Shown: positions 34,146 to 48,548 of the stretch, piece by piece
Layout: every line of letters begins with the position of its first letter
Position numbering within the stretch: the stretch's first letter is position 1
Assembly (NCBI GenBank): GCA_015039315.1
Contig: WIDE01000004.1
Location: 616,112-680,111 of the forward strand
DNA length: 64,000 nt
Source: Clavulina sp. PMI_390
Lineage: Eukaryota; Basidiomycota; Agaricomycetes; Cantharellales; Hydnaceae
Direction of reading: 5' to 3'
The notes under the pieces: model-generated
Database searches by the model: none
Told to the model about the DNA's origin: nothing
Seen by the model: the letters and a program-made list of their open reading frames with translations, nothing else
Made by a program: the position numbers and the translations under genes

Positions 34146-34865
34146 CAGGAGACCGGGACAGAGGTGATGCAGCAAATAATTTGGAATGCATCGGCCTCAC
34201 GGACAATATCGGAGTCATAGAACACTAAATCCCTTTTTTCAAACTTGGCCCATCCCCAGTTTTGTGTCTGGTGTGAGAATGAGTGGCTGGTGCCCACCTT
34301 CTGAGGACTGAGTACGCCGTCGGCGACACTATGAACTCAATTCGTTCAGGCAGAGAATGGAATAGGGCGGAAATTTATCCATACTCGCGTATTTCAAGGC
34401 TGAATGTGAAAAGACCCTCTCGGACCCAGCTGCGGCGATGAATCAACTCGTGAGCAGGTGGTGGTAAGAAGCAGCAGTAGATAGATGCAACATACTTTGC
34501 GTCAACTGCTCGTTCCTGTTCGTCTTCAGTTGGTTGACAGGCGAGGTAAAGCGAAACATAATCGCCTTCTTGGCCACTACAAGAATGCCAAATGCAAGTA
34601 GCGGCCTCAATATCTTCTGTGATGACACGATGTTACACAACTGACCTATTCGCATAGAAGAGAATCTGCCACTGGCTGTACGGGGATCAAAATGAGCCCA
34701 AGAAGGCTACAATAGATGCTTTATGACACACCCTCCACCAAAGTTGATACTTTTGCAGGGCTTGCTCTTGACATCTCCCTTGGAGGAGTCAAAGAGGTTC
34801 CTGAGCCCCTTCAGTGTCCACCTGAACGTGATAGTTGAGTTTTCGGAGTGTTGCGTAGCTTCCAT
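34146..34865 (-). CDS. MATH-domain protein
   Basis: A MATH (TRAF-like) domain protein rebuilt from five exons. The ATG at 34865 starts MEATQHSENSTITFRWTLKG. Splicing then gives SINFGGGQWQILFYANSG, GDYVSLYLACQPTEDEQERA, WVREGLFTFSLEIRDPQKVG and SHSFSHQTQNWGWAKFEKRD. The end is ADAFQIICCITSVPVS, with a stop at 34146. These match MATH strands, including the WGW motif. In basidiomycetes this domain is often followed by a BTB domain (Cul3 adaptor). None is seen here, so the gene is either MATH-only, 3'-truncated, or has further exons I could not find. About 165 residues. The acceptors used are TAG|T, GCAG|C and TCAG|T, each keeping frame. Confidence 0.75.
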
Positions 34866-35428
34866 CGTTCCTAGAGGTGTTTAATGAAGCACGAAGCTGC
34901 AAGTGGCCTGAGGTCGAGCTTATTGGGATTGACGCGCAATGGAGTCAGAGATCAACTCCAGACAACAAGCTTAGCTTCTCGCAGCGTACTGCGCGGCGTC
35001 TCTTTGATACCCCGTGCTCATATCTTCCCACTACATCGGCTCGTTGTGACGCGGCAAGGTGTCCCAGAGCCGAACTCGGTTCCCATGAATTGACAACCGC
35101 TGGGGATACGGCCGAATTCGTTGAAGGCGCGTTGGACTGTCTGTCTTGGTTGTAAATCTTTCAGGTGTTCACCAATCGTGCTCCCATCTCGTCGAGCCCT
35201 GGATGCTCTCAGTCTTTGATAGCATATCAATGTCTTGCGCATCACTAGCAATGAAGTCTTGCCTCGATGGTCAAAACTGCACTTTCATAGAATTCAGAAC
35301 AGGATATATCGCCTTGGATTGAGGTCGTTGAGGATACATTGACTGGCTCTCAAATGGAGGAGGGTTTCCAGAGGTAGCAAAGGAACAAAGACAAGTAAGA
35401 ACAAGGAGAATACTATACTGAGCATACC
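34866..35428. other. Intergenic, no supported gene
   Basis: 563 bp between the MATH gene start and the THO1 stop. Overlapping open frames of 60-90 codons occur on both strands around 34880-35250, but none carries a known motif or a consistent exon chain. The promoter of the MATH gene should lie here. Confidence 0.35.
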
Positions 35429-36497
35429 TTAAGTTGTTTTGGCCTTTTTGGTATCAGGCTAGTATGGTATGGAATCAACACTCTGAGATTCAGAACCACG
35501 TTGTACAAAATCAGTACATACTTCTTCTGACGGCTTAGCTAGCCCGAATCTCTCTGCTCGCTTCCGTTTCTTTTCTTCCTCCGCAGGATCTAAAGGAGCT
35601 TTTGACGTGGTGGCTTTCGTCTCAGCCGCGGCCCCAGTACCAAACCGCGCTGCACGGGCATTCTTCTTGTCACTCTGGGATAAGACAAGAAGCTCAGTGT
35701 TCTGCAAGTACTAATACTTCATTGATCCACATACCTCAGCAGAAGTCGCTGGAGCAGCCTCTGTGGCAACCTTCTTGCCTTTCTGCTGATTCTTCGCAGC
35801 GGGAGCGGGCTTGGGTTCAACATAGGGAATCCCGAAGCGTGCGGCGCGTGCCTTCATCCTAGCAACTTCGGGGTCTTCCGTGGTGGCTGGCCCCGCTGAT
35901 TCTGCGTCAGCGGTGGAGGGAGCGGGTGCTGGGGTGCTGGTGGTGGCCTCTGCAGGCGCCGCTGGGGTCGGGGGTGGGGCAGCAGGCTTCTCCTGGTTTC
36001 AATAGTGTGAGGGTAGCTCAATACGCGAGCAATTCAGAAACACGCACCGTAGCAGGAATTGCTGGCGGATCGGGAGGAATGGAGGCAGTCGTTGTGGGAT
36101 TGACCTAATACACAAAGCATGTGTTATAATCACAAGATATATGGAGGGACATCATGTCTACTCACAGGTTCACTCGATGGGGCCTCGGCTGGCTTTGGCG
36201 CGACACTTTCCTGGCTAGGTTGAGCAGCTGCCACAGCCTCAGGCGAAGCAAGAATTCGCGCTATCAGGTCATCCTTCTTCCCCGTCACAGTGAGACCAGC
36301 CTGAAAGAGCCAGAATAAGGGTGAAGAACACGATAAACGCGTGTCAGCTAACGATCTAATATTGAACATGCCCCCACGCGCACTAACCTTCTGGAGGATG
36401 GCCTTGAGCTCTGGGACTTTTAATGCTTTACTGCGAGCAGCCGCGTCAGAATACCGTAGCACGTGTTATGGGTATTTACATACAGCTGAGCTTCCAT
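35429..36497 (-). CDS. THO1: SAP-domain mRNA export protein Tho1/SARNP
   Basis: Nuclear RNA-binding protein of the Tho1/SARNP (CIP29) family, which works with the TREX complex and Sub2. The ATG at 36497 lies in a 14-nt coding exon (MEAQL) spliced at GTATGT to LKALKVPELKAILQK. Then comes AGLTVTGKKDDLIARILASP, completing the SAP helix-turn-helix. A Pro/Ala-rich linker leads to three repeats of the family signature: ARAARFGIPYVEP, NARAARFGTG and KRAERFGLAKPSEE. The last junction matters: splicing GAAGAA|gtatgt to the exon ending at 35429 gives PDTKKAKTT, while reading through gives an unrelated 22-residue tail. Start codons of THO1 and the divergent HAP2 gene are 104 bp apart. Confidence 0.87.
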
Positions 36498-36560
36498 TCT
36501 GCGATTCAGAGACTGTGTGAGGTTTGGCGCAGGGGAGTAATGGCGTCGGCGCTTGCACTT

Positions 36561-36586
36561 TGTGACAGTAACGAGAGCGTGTCACA
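36561..36586. promoter_or_regulatory. Inverted TGTGACA repeat between THO1 and HAP2
   Basis: Perfect 7-bp arms TGTGACA (36561-36567) and TGTCACA (36580-36586) with a 12-bp spacer, inside the 104-bp divergent promoter. It resembles the TGTGACC arms in the SSB/RMT2 promoter. The binding factor is unknown. Confidence 0.4.
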
Positions 36587-36601
36587 GTCGGCAGGTAGCC
36601 A

Positions 36602-37384
36602 ATGGGAAACGACGACGCGGTGTCGCACATATCCTCGTCTCAGTCTTCAGGAACGTCTGCGTCGGCTTCCCCATTGGCACCCCCGGCCCAGGATACCCCA
36701 GCAGCCGCAGAAACGTTTGATGAAGAGCCACTTTACGTCAATGCAAAGCAGTATCATCGAATCCTCAAGAGGCGGGCTGCACGCGCTCGATTAGAGGAAC
36801 TGCACCGCTTATCAAAAGAACGCAAGGTTAGTACGAGAGATTGGGCACATGAACCACTTCTCCACAATATGACAGAATTTTTGAGGCTAACATGGCTCCC
36901 CAATTTCTCACCCGGCCCCCCTTCCCTCTGTTATTAGCCATACCTCCACGAATCTCGCCATAGGCACGCCCTTCGGCGGCCTAGAGGCCCAGGAGGCCGT
37001 TTCCTCACTGCTGCAGAGCAGGCAGCCCTTCGAGAATCCGAACAAAAGGCCCAGCCCACGGGCTCGCACGACCTACCCAACTCCGCTGATAGCGCGAACA
37101 ACTTTGACAACTCCCTTCTCTCTCCCACCTCCCCTACCATTGACACCTCTACGATCGGAGCCTCAGACCCTTCTCCCACCGAGGAAGATCCAAACAGCAT
37201 ATTCCTCCATCAAGGAGAGAATGGGGTACCCGTCCAGCAGCCTTTGGCTTATCCTTCTCAATCCCATCCTTTCAATCTGGAATCCATGTTCCCGAACGGA
37301 AGCAATAGTTCCGTACTTCAAAATAACGACGGCTTTTTGGACGGTCCTGCTTTACTCGGCGATGGGGCTTTCTCAAGTGCTTGA
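36602..37384 (+). CDS. HAP2: HAP2 / NF-YA, CCAAT-binding factor subunit
   Basis: Sequence-specific subunit of the heterotrimeric CCAAT-binding factor (HAP2/3/5, NF-Y). The ATG at 36602 starts MGNDDAVSHISSSQSS. The conserved core is split by one intron. The first half, the NF-YB/NF-YC interaction helix, is PLYVNAKQYHRILKRRAARA then RLEELHRLSKERK. The DNA-binding half is PYLHESRHRHALRRPRGPGG then RF. The remainder is a Ser/Asn/Pro-rich tail ending DGAFSSA. The core has every expected basic and His residue. About 235 residues. The start codon itself sits within a GCCAATGG sequence. Confidence 0.94.
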
Positions 37385-37677
37385 CGCACAGCTTGATGCG
37401 GAAAGATTGGAGAGGCGGTTGACTGCCCTCTTTGTATTTTTCTACGAATGGACATCGATATGTTGAATGCACGAGTATCACAGTATCCTTGCAATTGTAA
37501 CAGTAGCATTTTTTCCCTCCTAGTATGTAATCTCAGACACACTTTGCAAATTGGCGCAATTTTGGACTGCGGGAAAGACCAGGCCCAACGTGGGGCCCGT
37601 ATTATATGGTTAGATCGTGTATCATATGAAAACCGAGCAAGACTGGTATATGGAGAACGGAAAACATGCAGTCGTTT

Positions 37678-39002
37678 CTAAACCTTCCACCGTTTCCGCT
37701 TCGTACCATGGTCTGTCCGCTCAGTGGCCTCGAAATTTACCAGGCCACCCAGACCGATCTCTTCGAGAGTTGGGAACCCTTTCTCCTTAACCAACAAGCC
37801 AGCCAGGTTCGAATCAGCCGGCTGAAGAACACCAGGTGCGGGCGGGCTAGCCTTGGCTTCTGGAGTCACAACAGCGTTGTTCAACAGAAGCGCATTGGAG
37901 GTAGTTGGTGTCCCTGCATTGGTAACAGCAAATGAAGCGCTACTCGAGTTGGGGTTTGCAGACGGAATCTGGTTGGGCTCCGCAATGGGATCCTCGGTCC
38001 CCTGAACGAGGGCCCGCAATGATTCCTGAAGGAGCAACGAGTTTTGGTATCGCTGTTCTAGTGAATCCAAGGTACGCTTCTGGCCAATGGTTGGCTACAA
38101 GGAAGCAGGTCAATCTAGGGCCTGTTAATGTGGCTATTTTGGCGAAAGCCACACTCACAGCGGTACGAAGGTACGAGTGCTTTGGAGGGGCCGCAGGAAA
38201 GTGTTTCGGTACTTCTCGCAAAGATTTAGGCATGCTCGCCTCCTTCTTGGCCCTCTTCTGCGCTAATACAGCTGAAGCAGCCGCCGATGACTCGCCAGCG
38301 GCCGCTTTTTCTGCTTTTGATTTGCGAGGTTTATTTAGTGCATCCTTAGTACCCTCTTCGTCGGAAGAGTCAGATGGTAGGAAAGAGGGGTTTGAAGGGG
38401 GAGCTGGCGGTAGGGAGAGGGGTAAGCCTGCTCTGGAAACTGGAACAAATGTGAGAGGATGTAAGTTCAACAGGAAAAGATGGGAGTGAGATTTAGCTTA
38501 CGAGAGCTTGTAGGCTTTCGTTTCTTGCGCGCAACCTTATGCAACGCGTGCATATCTACGCCCAGTTCCTGCAAGGCTGCGAGTGCATCAAATGCATTAG
38601 GATCGGTTCGTAGAGATACACGGGCATACGCCTGGGCAATAGTGTATATTTGTCTTAGATCTAGAGATAGAATATCAGCCAGACGCGTAAGCGTGGTCAG
38701 GCAAGATGTTCAAAGCTGTTCCACAGGACCACCGACGCACGCTGGTTGACCATAAGCTCAATCTCATCAAGAACTGGGACCACGGCACTAGAGAAGCCAG
38801 CATGTTGGAGCTGCGCAACAGTAAATCGCCTCATCGCTAGGTGAGCAACATGCTCATCAACCGGAGGTGGTGTCTTTGGGCGCTGCTCTTTCCTCGAAGC
38901 CTCCTTCTCTTTCTCCTTCTCCTTATCTTTTCGGGAAACCTTCAGGCTAATCTTCTTCTTAGGAGGAGGCTCAGGTATGTCGGGAGGTGTTGTTGCGGAC
39001 AT
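37678..39002 (-). CDS. TAF8: TFIID subunit TAF8
   Basis: Histone-fold TFIID subunit that pairs with TAF10. The ATG at 39002 starts MSATTPPDIPEPPPKKK, then a Lys/Glu-rich stretch. The Bromo_TP histone fold is MRRFTVAQLQHAGFSSAVVP, VLDEIELMVNQR, a spliced junction near 38650-38700, then DLRQIYTIAQAYARVSLRTD and LQELGVDMHALHKVARKKR. The TAF8 C-terminal signature is VPKHFPAAPPKHSYLRTA. A last exon encodes LDSLEQRYQNSLLLQESLRA, then a Pro/Ala/Asn-rich tail ending TKRKRWKV, a likely nuclear localisation signal. Five or so exons. It is convergent with HAP2. Confidence 0.87.
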
Positions 39003-39162
39003 TTGGAGAGAGCTAGACTGGCGCGCACTGGCAAGCCGTTTGTGTGGATCGTGTTTGTTTGGTTCGTGCCAGTGTCAATCACAAGTCAACAGTGGCTCAA
39101 CATCCATGCAAGTGCAAGGAGGGGTTTAGGATTAAATTGCAAATCTATCGAGACGTAAAACA

Positions 39163-42100
39163 CTACTTTTTGCGCGGCGTCGAGTTCGAAGGCGGGGGCA
39201 CGGTTAATCCTACGGTAGAACCCCATTCACGGAACATGGCGTCCAAGCTCTTGAACACATTACTTTGCGAAATGCAGCGAACGAGTAGGTTCCCCAGACG
39301 CTCCTCCAGCTTCGGTCGTTCTTCTCCTGCGCGTTCAGCATACTCATTCGCCAGCTGCCAGAGCCCAAGCATGACGAGGCTGACAGGAGCTTGAGCAAAC
39401 TGCGCTGAGGATGGTGCATTTGGTGAAAAGTTGTTGAAGGAGGAGAGAGAGGCGGACCCCGCAGGAAAAGACAGCGAAGGGATTGATCCGGAGGCAGAAA
39501 TGGGCGCACCGCCATGGTGTCTGACTTGGCGGAGGGCAATTTCGAGAATATGATCTCCAGAATTAACATGCTCCTTCGCAAACCGTTGACGATCCTCAAG
39601 ACTCCCAGCTGTTGACGTAGTTATCCACGTATCGAGCACAGAAGCAAGAGTGGGAGGCTGTAGAAATGATGAAACATTGAGCGTTTGCTTTGAAGTTGAC
39701 AGTATGAACGGAGAGGGGGCTCACTGGATCAGGATCGGCTACATCAACCTTGCCTTCCCAGACGGCACGACCTTGGGCATTTCGAGCGAAAACTGACGAG
39801 AGCATATCATCGACTTCTCCAGTACGCACCCACTTCGGTTCTGATAATGGTTTCAAGCGATCAAGGTAGGCCACAAGCTCCACCGTAACCGGAGAGTCGT
39901 CCTCCATTTTGGGAGCAAGCAATGACCCAAAGTCTGGGGCCAGTGCGTCATCCGTCGTCGTCGTTGCAGGAACATACTCTTTGGTGATCTCTGAAAGAGT
40001 CTCCATCTGATGTTAGCAAGGAAGGAACACGGCGGAGAATTGAGGGGTAAGGTTATCAAGCCAATAGATGAACAAGGCATGAATGTGAACCAGCCATATA
40101 TCCCAAAAAGAAGCAGTCAAATCAGGTCAGAAAACAATCGAGGAAGCACGATAGCCCCTTGAGGGCGCAAATAGAATATAAATAAGACTTGCCAGAATAC
40201 CGCGGCATCTGACGGATGTTGAAATTCGCTGCGTGGCAGTGGGCTCTATCACGGCCGCATCAATCGCTTCTGAGGCAGCGTCCGCAGGGGTAGCATCAAG
40301 TGCAGAATCATCGCTTGTTGCATGAGAAGGAACATCTTGCTCATCAGCTTGGCTAGTTTCAGGCTCGCTAGGCGCTTCACTTTTGGGCACAATGATTGGT
40401 CCCATAGCGGCCTCTGCAGCCAAACCAGCGGTGGGGGAGGTAGTAATAGATGAGTCAGCAATAGGCTCCAAAACAAATTTCACCTCCACTCGGCCTGCCG
40501 CCCTCAAGATCTTAACGCTCTTCACGATCTCTGCGTCGAGAACCAAGCGGCGTGAACTACCAGCGTAAGATATCGAGATGCGGTCAGGCGATGGGCGAGA
40601 GCCACTTGGAAGCACAACATTAGAGTGAGGTGCTTTGATGGGACTCCCCCAAGGATCTGCAGGGGTCGGCGGCTGGGGAGGCTTTGACTCATCCTCTAAC
40701 GGCTCAACCTTTGCTACTGGGGTCTCATCGCCGTTGGCGTCTCCAGAATCGGAAATAGGAAGAGGGTCAGCTTGCGCTGGCTTCACGTCCTCTCCAGCTG
40801 ACCCATCAAGCATAGCGCCAACCTCTGAAGTGGACATGCTATCATCAGGTTCAGAAGGGGGAACGTCATGATCATGCTCTGCAATATCAGGAGGAGCTTG
40901 GGATGAAATCTCGATGTCGCCTTCAGCGACAGCAGAAGAAGGGAAATGGGAAGGAGGATCAACAAGCTCAGGGAATGTGTCACGAGTTGGAGAGCCAGCA
41001 TACTCCGTCTCGTCAACCTCTGCATCAGGCTGAGTGCCAGTAGCAGACTCATGGTCGTGCGACTCGGCGTCATCGCGTGACTCTTCATCACCACTGAGAG
41101 ACGAAGCTTTTCGCTTCTCTCCAACACGGCTAGACTCGTGCTTATACCCATCCGTCGCTCCGTTTCGAGACGAACGAACGGGGGACGCATTACTCATTGA
41201 CGCTGCGTCATGATGACCGCGAAGGGAAGAGTCGTTGTCTTCTTTCTTCCGCTTTCCACCTTCTTCTGGTTCCCCATCGTCATCTTCTTTTTTACGTTTC
41301 CCGCCTCGTCGTGAGGTTGCTTGGTCAAGCGTCGGGGGCCCGAAGAGACGATCCTCAAGATCGATGGGGCTATTGAAATACAGACGAATCCTTGATGTTT
41401 CAGCGCCTCTAGCGGTAACAGTTGATGCGTTGGATTCCTGACTCGAGTCGGGCACACCGGACAGGGCTGAAGCATTGCTGGATTGAGACGATGTAGGGTC
41501 GGATTGCTGGTTCTCGGCTCCTGAAATTGCAGTGCGATCTGCGTCTTCTGTACTTTGGTCTTCTGGCACGTTGCCCCACGACCACGAGAGAGTTGGGCAG
41601 CTGATGCCGATGATGCGGAAGTCGGTAAGAGTCTTCTTCATTGCACTATCCTCTCGGCGAGAAGGCATGTCACGTAGAGAACCGTGGTTGTGTTTAGACA
41701 GGCGATGCGAAGGAAGGCCGGCAGCCAGAGGTTGTCCGTTAGGAAGTTGAGGGTTGAAAGAGCTAGCAGAAATTCCTGTTGTAAGAGGCTGGGCATTCGA
41801 AACTGGCTTGTAAGGCGCGTTTTGTCCTCCACCACTGCGAAAAGACCCTCGTGAAGGACCATCTAAATGCAGAGTAAGCGGCTTATTCGGAGAATGTGAA
41901 GACTTATACTCACGGGAGCCCCTCCCGCTTCCTCCGCGTCCCATGCCTTGCCTTCCGTCACCGCGGCCGCCTCCAGAGCCACGCCCTACACCACGGTTTT
42001 TGTTGGACAACGGTACGCCTCCGCCTCGACCTGAGAAAATATTTATTAGTCGGCTATGCTGTGGCACTGAAACGGAGTAAATCGAGAAATGTACCTCTGA

Positions 42101-43039
42101 ACGCTGGCTGTTGAGGAGGAAAGCGGCCATGGGTTTGAGTTGCCGAGCCTTGGTTGGAATTGAATTGTGGTCCTGAAGGAGGTGCAGGCGGTTGCGAACT
42201 AGGAGGGGGAGGGCCGACAGTCGGAGGTTCCGGATGCTTCGATGGGCCAGACGGAGGGGGCTTTTGATTTGGCCCATTATTGGAGTTGGCGGGGGCTGGG
42301 TTAGCTTGCCCAGGAGGACGATCAAATCGAGGTCGTTTAGCAGGAGGAAAACGCTGGGAATTAGGATTGTTGGTCATCTGAGGCTGCTGTTGAGGCTGAG
42401 CTTGAGGCTGAATAGGGAAAAATTGCGGAGCGGAAGCTTGCTGGGGAGGAGCAGGCGGTGGGTGGACCTGAGGTGGAGTAGGTTGGTGCATACGCATCGG
42501 CTGAAGGGATGGGTGCGCAGGGGGTGCGTTAGGGTGATTTGGAGGCATGTACATCATAGGCATAGTTGGATGTGTTGGATGGAATCCCATTGGGTAAGCA
42601 GGCTGCTGGTACATCCCGTTCGGGGGCATCGGCATATATTGAGGTTGAGGCATGGCTTGGGGAGGCTGGACTTGCGGCTGAGGAGCAGTAGGAGGTGGGC
42701 GCCACTACGATTCACAAATGTGAAGTCAGCAAGACTTGAGAGGATTCGCCAGGTGAACAGTGATCATACTCCAGCACCGTATCCATAATTCGCGTACATC
42801 GCGGCCTGGTCTGGAGTGTTGGAAACCGCGGGTTGAGGAGGCATTTGCGGAGCAGCTGGTGGAGTTATCGTGTATAAATTAGCACATTCGCGGCATGGGA
42901 ATAGAGTAAGATTTGATTTACGAGCTTGAGGTTGAGGAGCAGGCTGGGCATAATAAGCGCCCCAGTTCGAGGCTGGTGGTTGTTGTGGGGTAGCCTGGGG
43001 AGGCCCCTGATACTGAGGATAGGGTGGTCCTCTATTCAT
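39163..43039 (-). CDS. Large RGG/Pro-Gln-rich protein, conserved but unnamed
   Basis: A protein of about 1100 residues. The ATG at 43039 starts MNRGPPYPQYQGPPQATPQQ. Regions in order: Pro/Gln/Met-rich, an RGG-type Gly/Arg patch (near 41900-42020), a conserved block KKTLTDFRIIGISCPTLSWS, then SRIRLYFNSPIDLEDRL. A Lys/Asp/Glu-rich disordered part follows, then RISISYAGSSRRLVLDAEIV with KSVKILRAAGRVEVKFVL. The C-terminal helical part is VELVAYLDRLKPLSEPKWVR, LDTWITTSTAGSLEDRQRFA and FKSLDAMFREWG, ending STPRKK. The two halves join only through a GC-AG intron (40007-40192, donor CTG|GCAAGT), giving CRGILMETLSEITKEYVP. I believe homologues occur in other basidiomycetes, but the function is unknown. 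An RNA-related role is only suggested by the RGG patch. Confidence 0.75.
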
Positions 43040-43205
43040 TGCTGTTCTACGGATGGTCAGGAAACCCGCGAGCGAATGGGCCGACTCAAGAGCGTGACTC
43101 GCGCCGAGTGACACACTGACAGCAATAACCTTCAGTTTACACGTGATTTGGCATGTTACTCCCAGTAAACAGTTCGCAAGGGGACCCGCCAGAACGAAGA
43201 TCTTG

Positions 43206-44640
43206 ATGGTGAGAGAAGATGAAATCGCGAGGGCATGTTTGAATATATGGGACAGGCTTATGAGATCGGGTGCTTTCAAATTCCTCAAGCCATCCTTCTA
43301 CACCATCTGTGCAGGCATCGTATTTGCTCTGGAGCCACTCACCGATCATGGGACACAAATCTCGCCATTAATAGAATGCGTATCAATTGGCGCCGGCTCG
43401 AAGTGCTTGCCGCAATCTTCCCTGTCGTCCCTCAAAGGTGATGCCATTCATGATTCCCATGCAGAGATTTTGGCACGAAGAGCCTTCGTCGTGTGGTTGA
43501 TTTCTGAGATGTCCCAGATGTACAGTCAGCCGGATTATCAATCGCTGTGGCTTCTCGGAAGTGATGATGTAAAACGTGTTTCCCTCAAACCTGGTGTTTC
43601 TGTGCATTTATATGTGTCGACTCTGCCTTGTCAGTGCTTCTTTCCACGCTACTGGCTTGCCGATGAGGCTGAGAATCTGTCTGGCTCTTTCGGTTGCAAC
43701 AGGCGGTGACGCGTCAACATGGATGCTGGCTTTGGACCAGGACCCTACCATGGCGGCCCTGAAGGACTCGACACCAAAGATGACCCCTCAGCCAGGTACG
43801 ACGATCAGAGGAAGAGACAACTATTCTGCCTTTGGCGCTCTACGTACCAAGCCGGGAAGAGCGGACTCTTCCCCATCGGCCTCAATGTCATGCAGTGATA
43901 AAATTGCCTCTTGGACATATCTTGGACTGCAAGGAGCCCTACTGTCACCTCTGCTTGAGCCAATATATCTCGATACTATCGTAATAGGCGGCCAACTCCC
44001 AGAGCTTCGTGATCAATTGCGAACGGAATGTGAGCGAGCCTTCTCATCACGCTCTGTCAGTCAAGGTGAGTGTTAATGTGATATATGTTTCGATACCGAG
44101 GGCTTACCAAGGCTGTAGCACCCATTATGGGCTCACATTCCTTCCATATTCCCTGTGTGGCATTCACCGATCTTGTGTTCAGTCACGGCAGCGGAGCCTC
44201 AATGTGCGCCGAATGTACGTATCCCCCCTTCTGTAGTGTATGGTTCCGCGCATTCTTATGAGATTGAGCAATCATTCCCTCTAGCGGTCTCCTGGAATGC
44301 TCATGGGAAAGTTGACGTGCTCGTAAACGGACGTCTCCGCGGACAATCCTCCAAATCTCGGTCGACAACAAGGCAAGTTTTGGGTTACTTCTGGTCAACA
44401 TATAGAACATGCTGACATCGCGACCTATCCTTGAATTCGTGCTGAAGGCCTGCATGCTCTCGAGCGTCACTACTTACTCAGCTTCAACCCCTTAGAAATC
44501 TGGCAGGCCTTGAAGCTGTGGACACATGGCAGAGAGGGAAAGCATCAGCTACCGACTATCGTACAGCACGAGACTGGCTTCGATCGCCGCAGGGGCCTTT
44601 CTGGGGGTGGGTAGAAAGCGCAGAGGACAGGGACTGGTGA
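43206..44640 (+). CDS. TAD1: tRNA-specific adenosine deaminase 1 (Tad1)
   Basis: Adenosine-to-inosine editing enzyme for position 37 of tRNA-Ala (Tad1/ADAT1). The ATG at 43206 starts [18 protein letters not shown]. Catalytic features are the zinc/proton-shuttle motif [16 protein letters not shown], the first zinc Cys in VSTLPCGDAS (joined across an intron near 43630-43702), and the second in [14 protein letters not shown]. Next come [16 protein letters not shown] and a C-terminal region with [19 protein letters not shown]. It ends [21 protein letters not shown] is the family loop that contacts the substrate. The final exon boundary near 44370-44480 is not certain. Only 145 bp separate it from the convergent alanyl-tRNA synthetase gene, a coincidence of interest since both act on tRNA-Ala. 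Confidence 0.88.
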
Positions 44641-44785
44641 AAAACAAGATGTATATGATTCAATTGATAAACTAATTGTAGTAATGTTACAAGCTGTACA
44701 TCACACGATAGCGATGGGGGATTCAGCAAAGCACGAAATCTAAAATCACAAAAAGACCCAAGTAGTGCAGATATCAAGATTATCT

Positions 44786-48460
<3,675 letters not shown>

Positions 48461-48548
48461 TCAACCGAGTCAAGTCACTTTTCCCAAAATCACAACAGAA
48501 AGAAGAAATTTGTGCAATGTTCGAGCAGCACAGCCACCGCGTATCCTC

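Noticed and set aside
35018..35251. Minus-strand 77-codon frame
   Set aside because: No motif, no consistent splicing and competing frames of similar length on both strands.
35459..35520. Direct read-through C-terminus of THO1
   Set aside because: It is the intron: gtatgt to actag splicing gives the more natural PDTKKAKTT end.
42192..42788. Arg/Leu-rich plus-strand frame
   Set aside because: Shadow of the Pro/Gln-rich exon on the minus strand.
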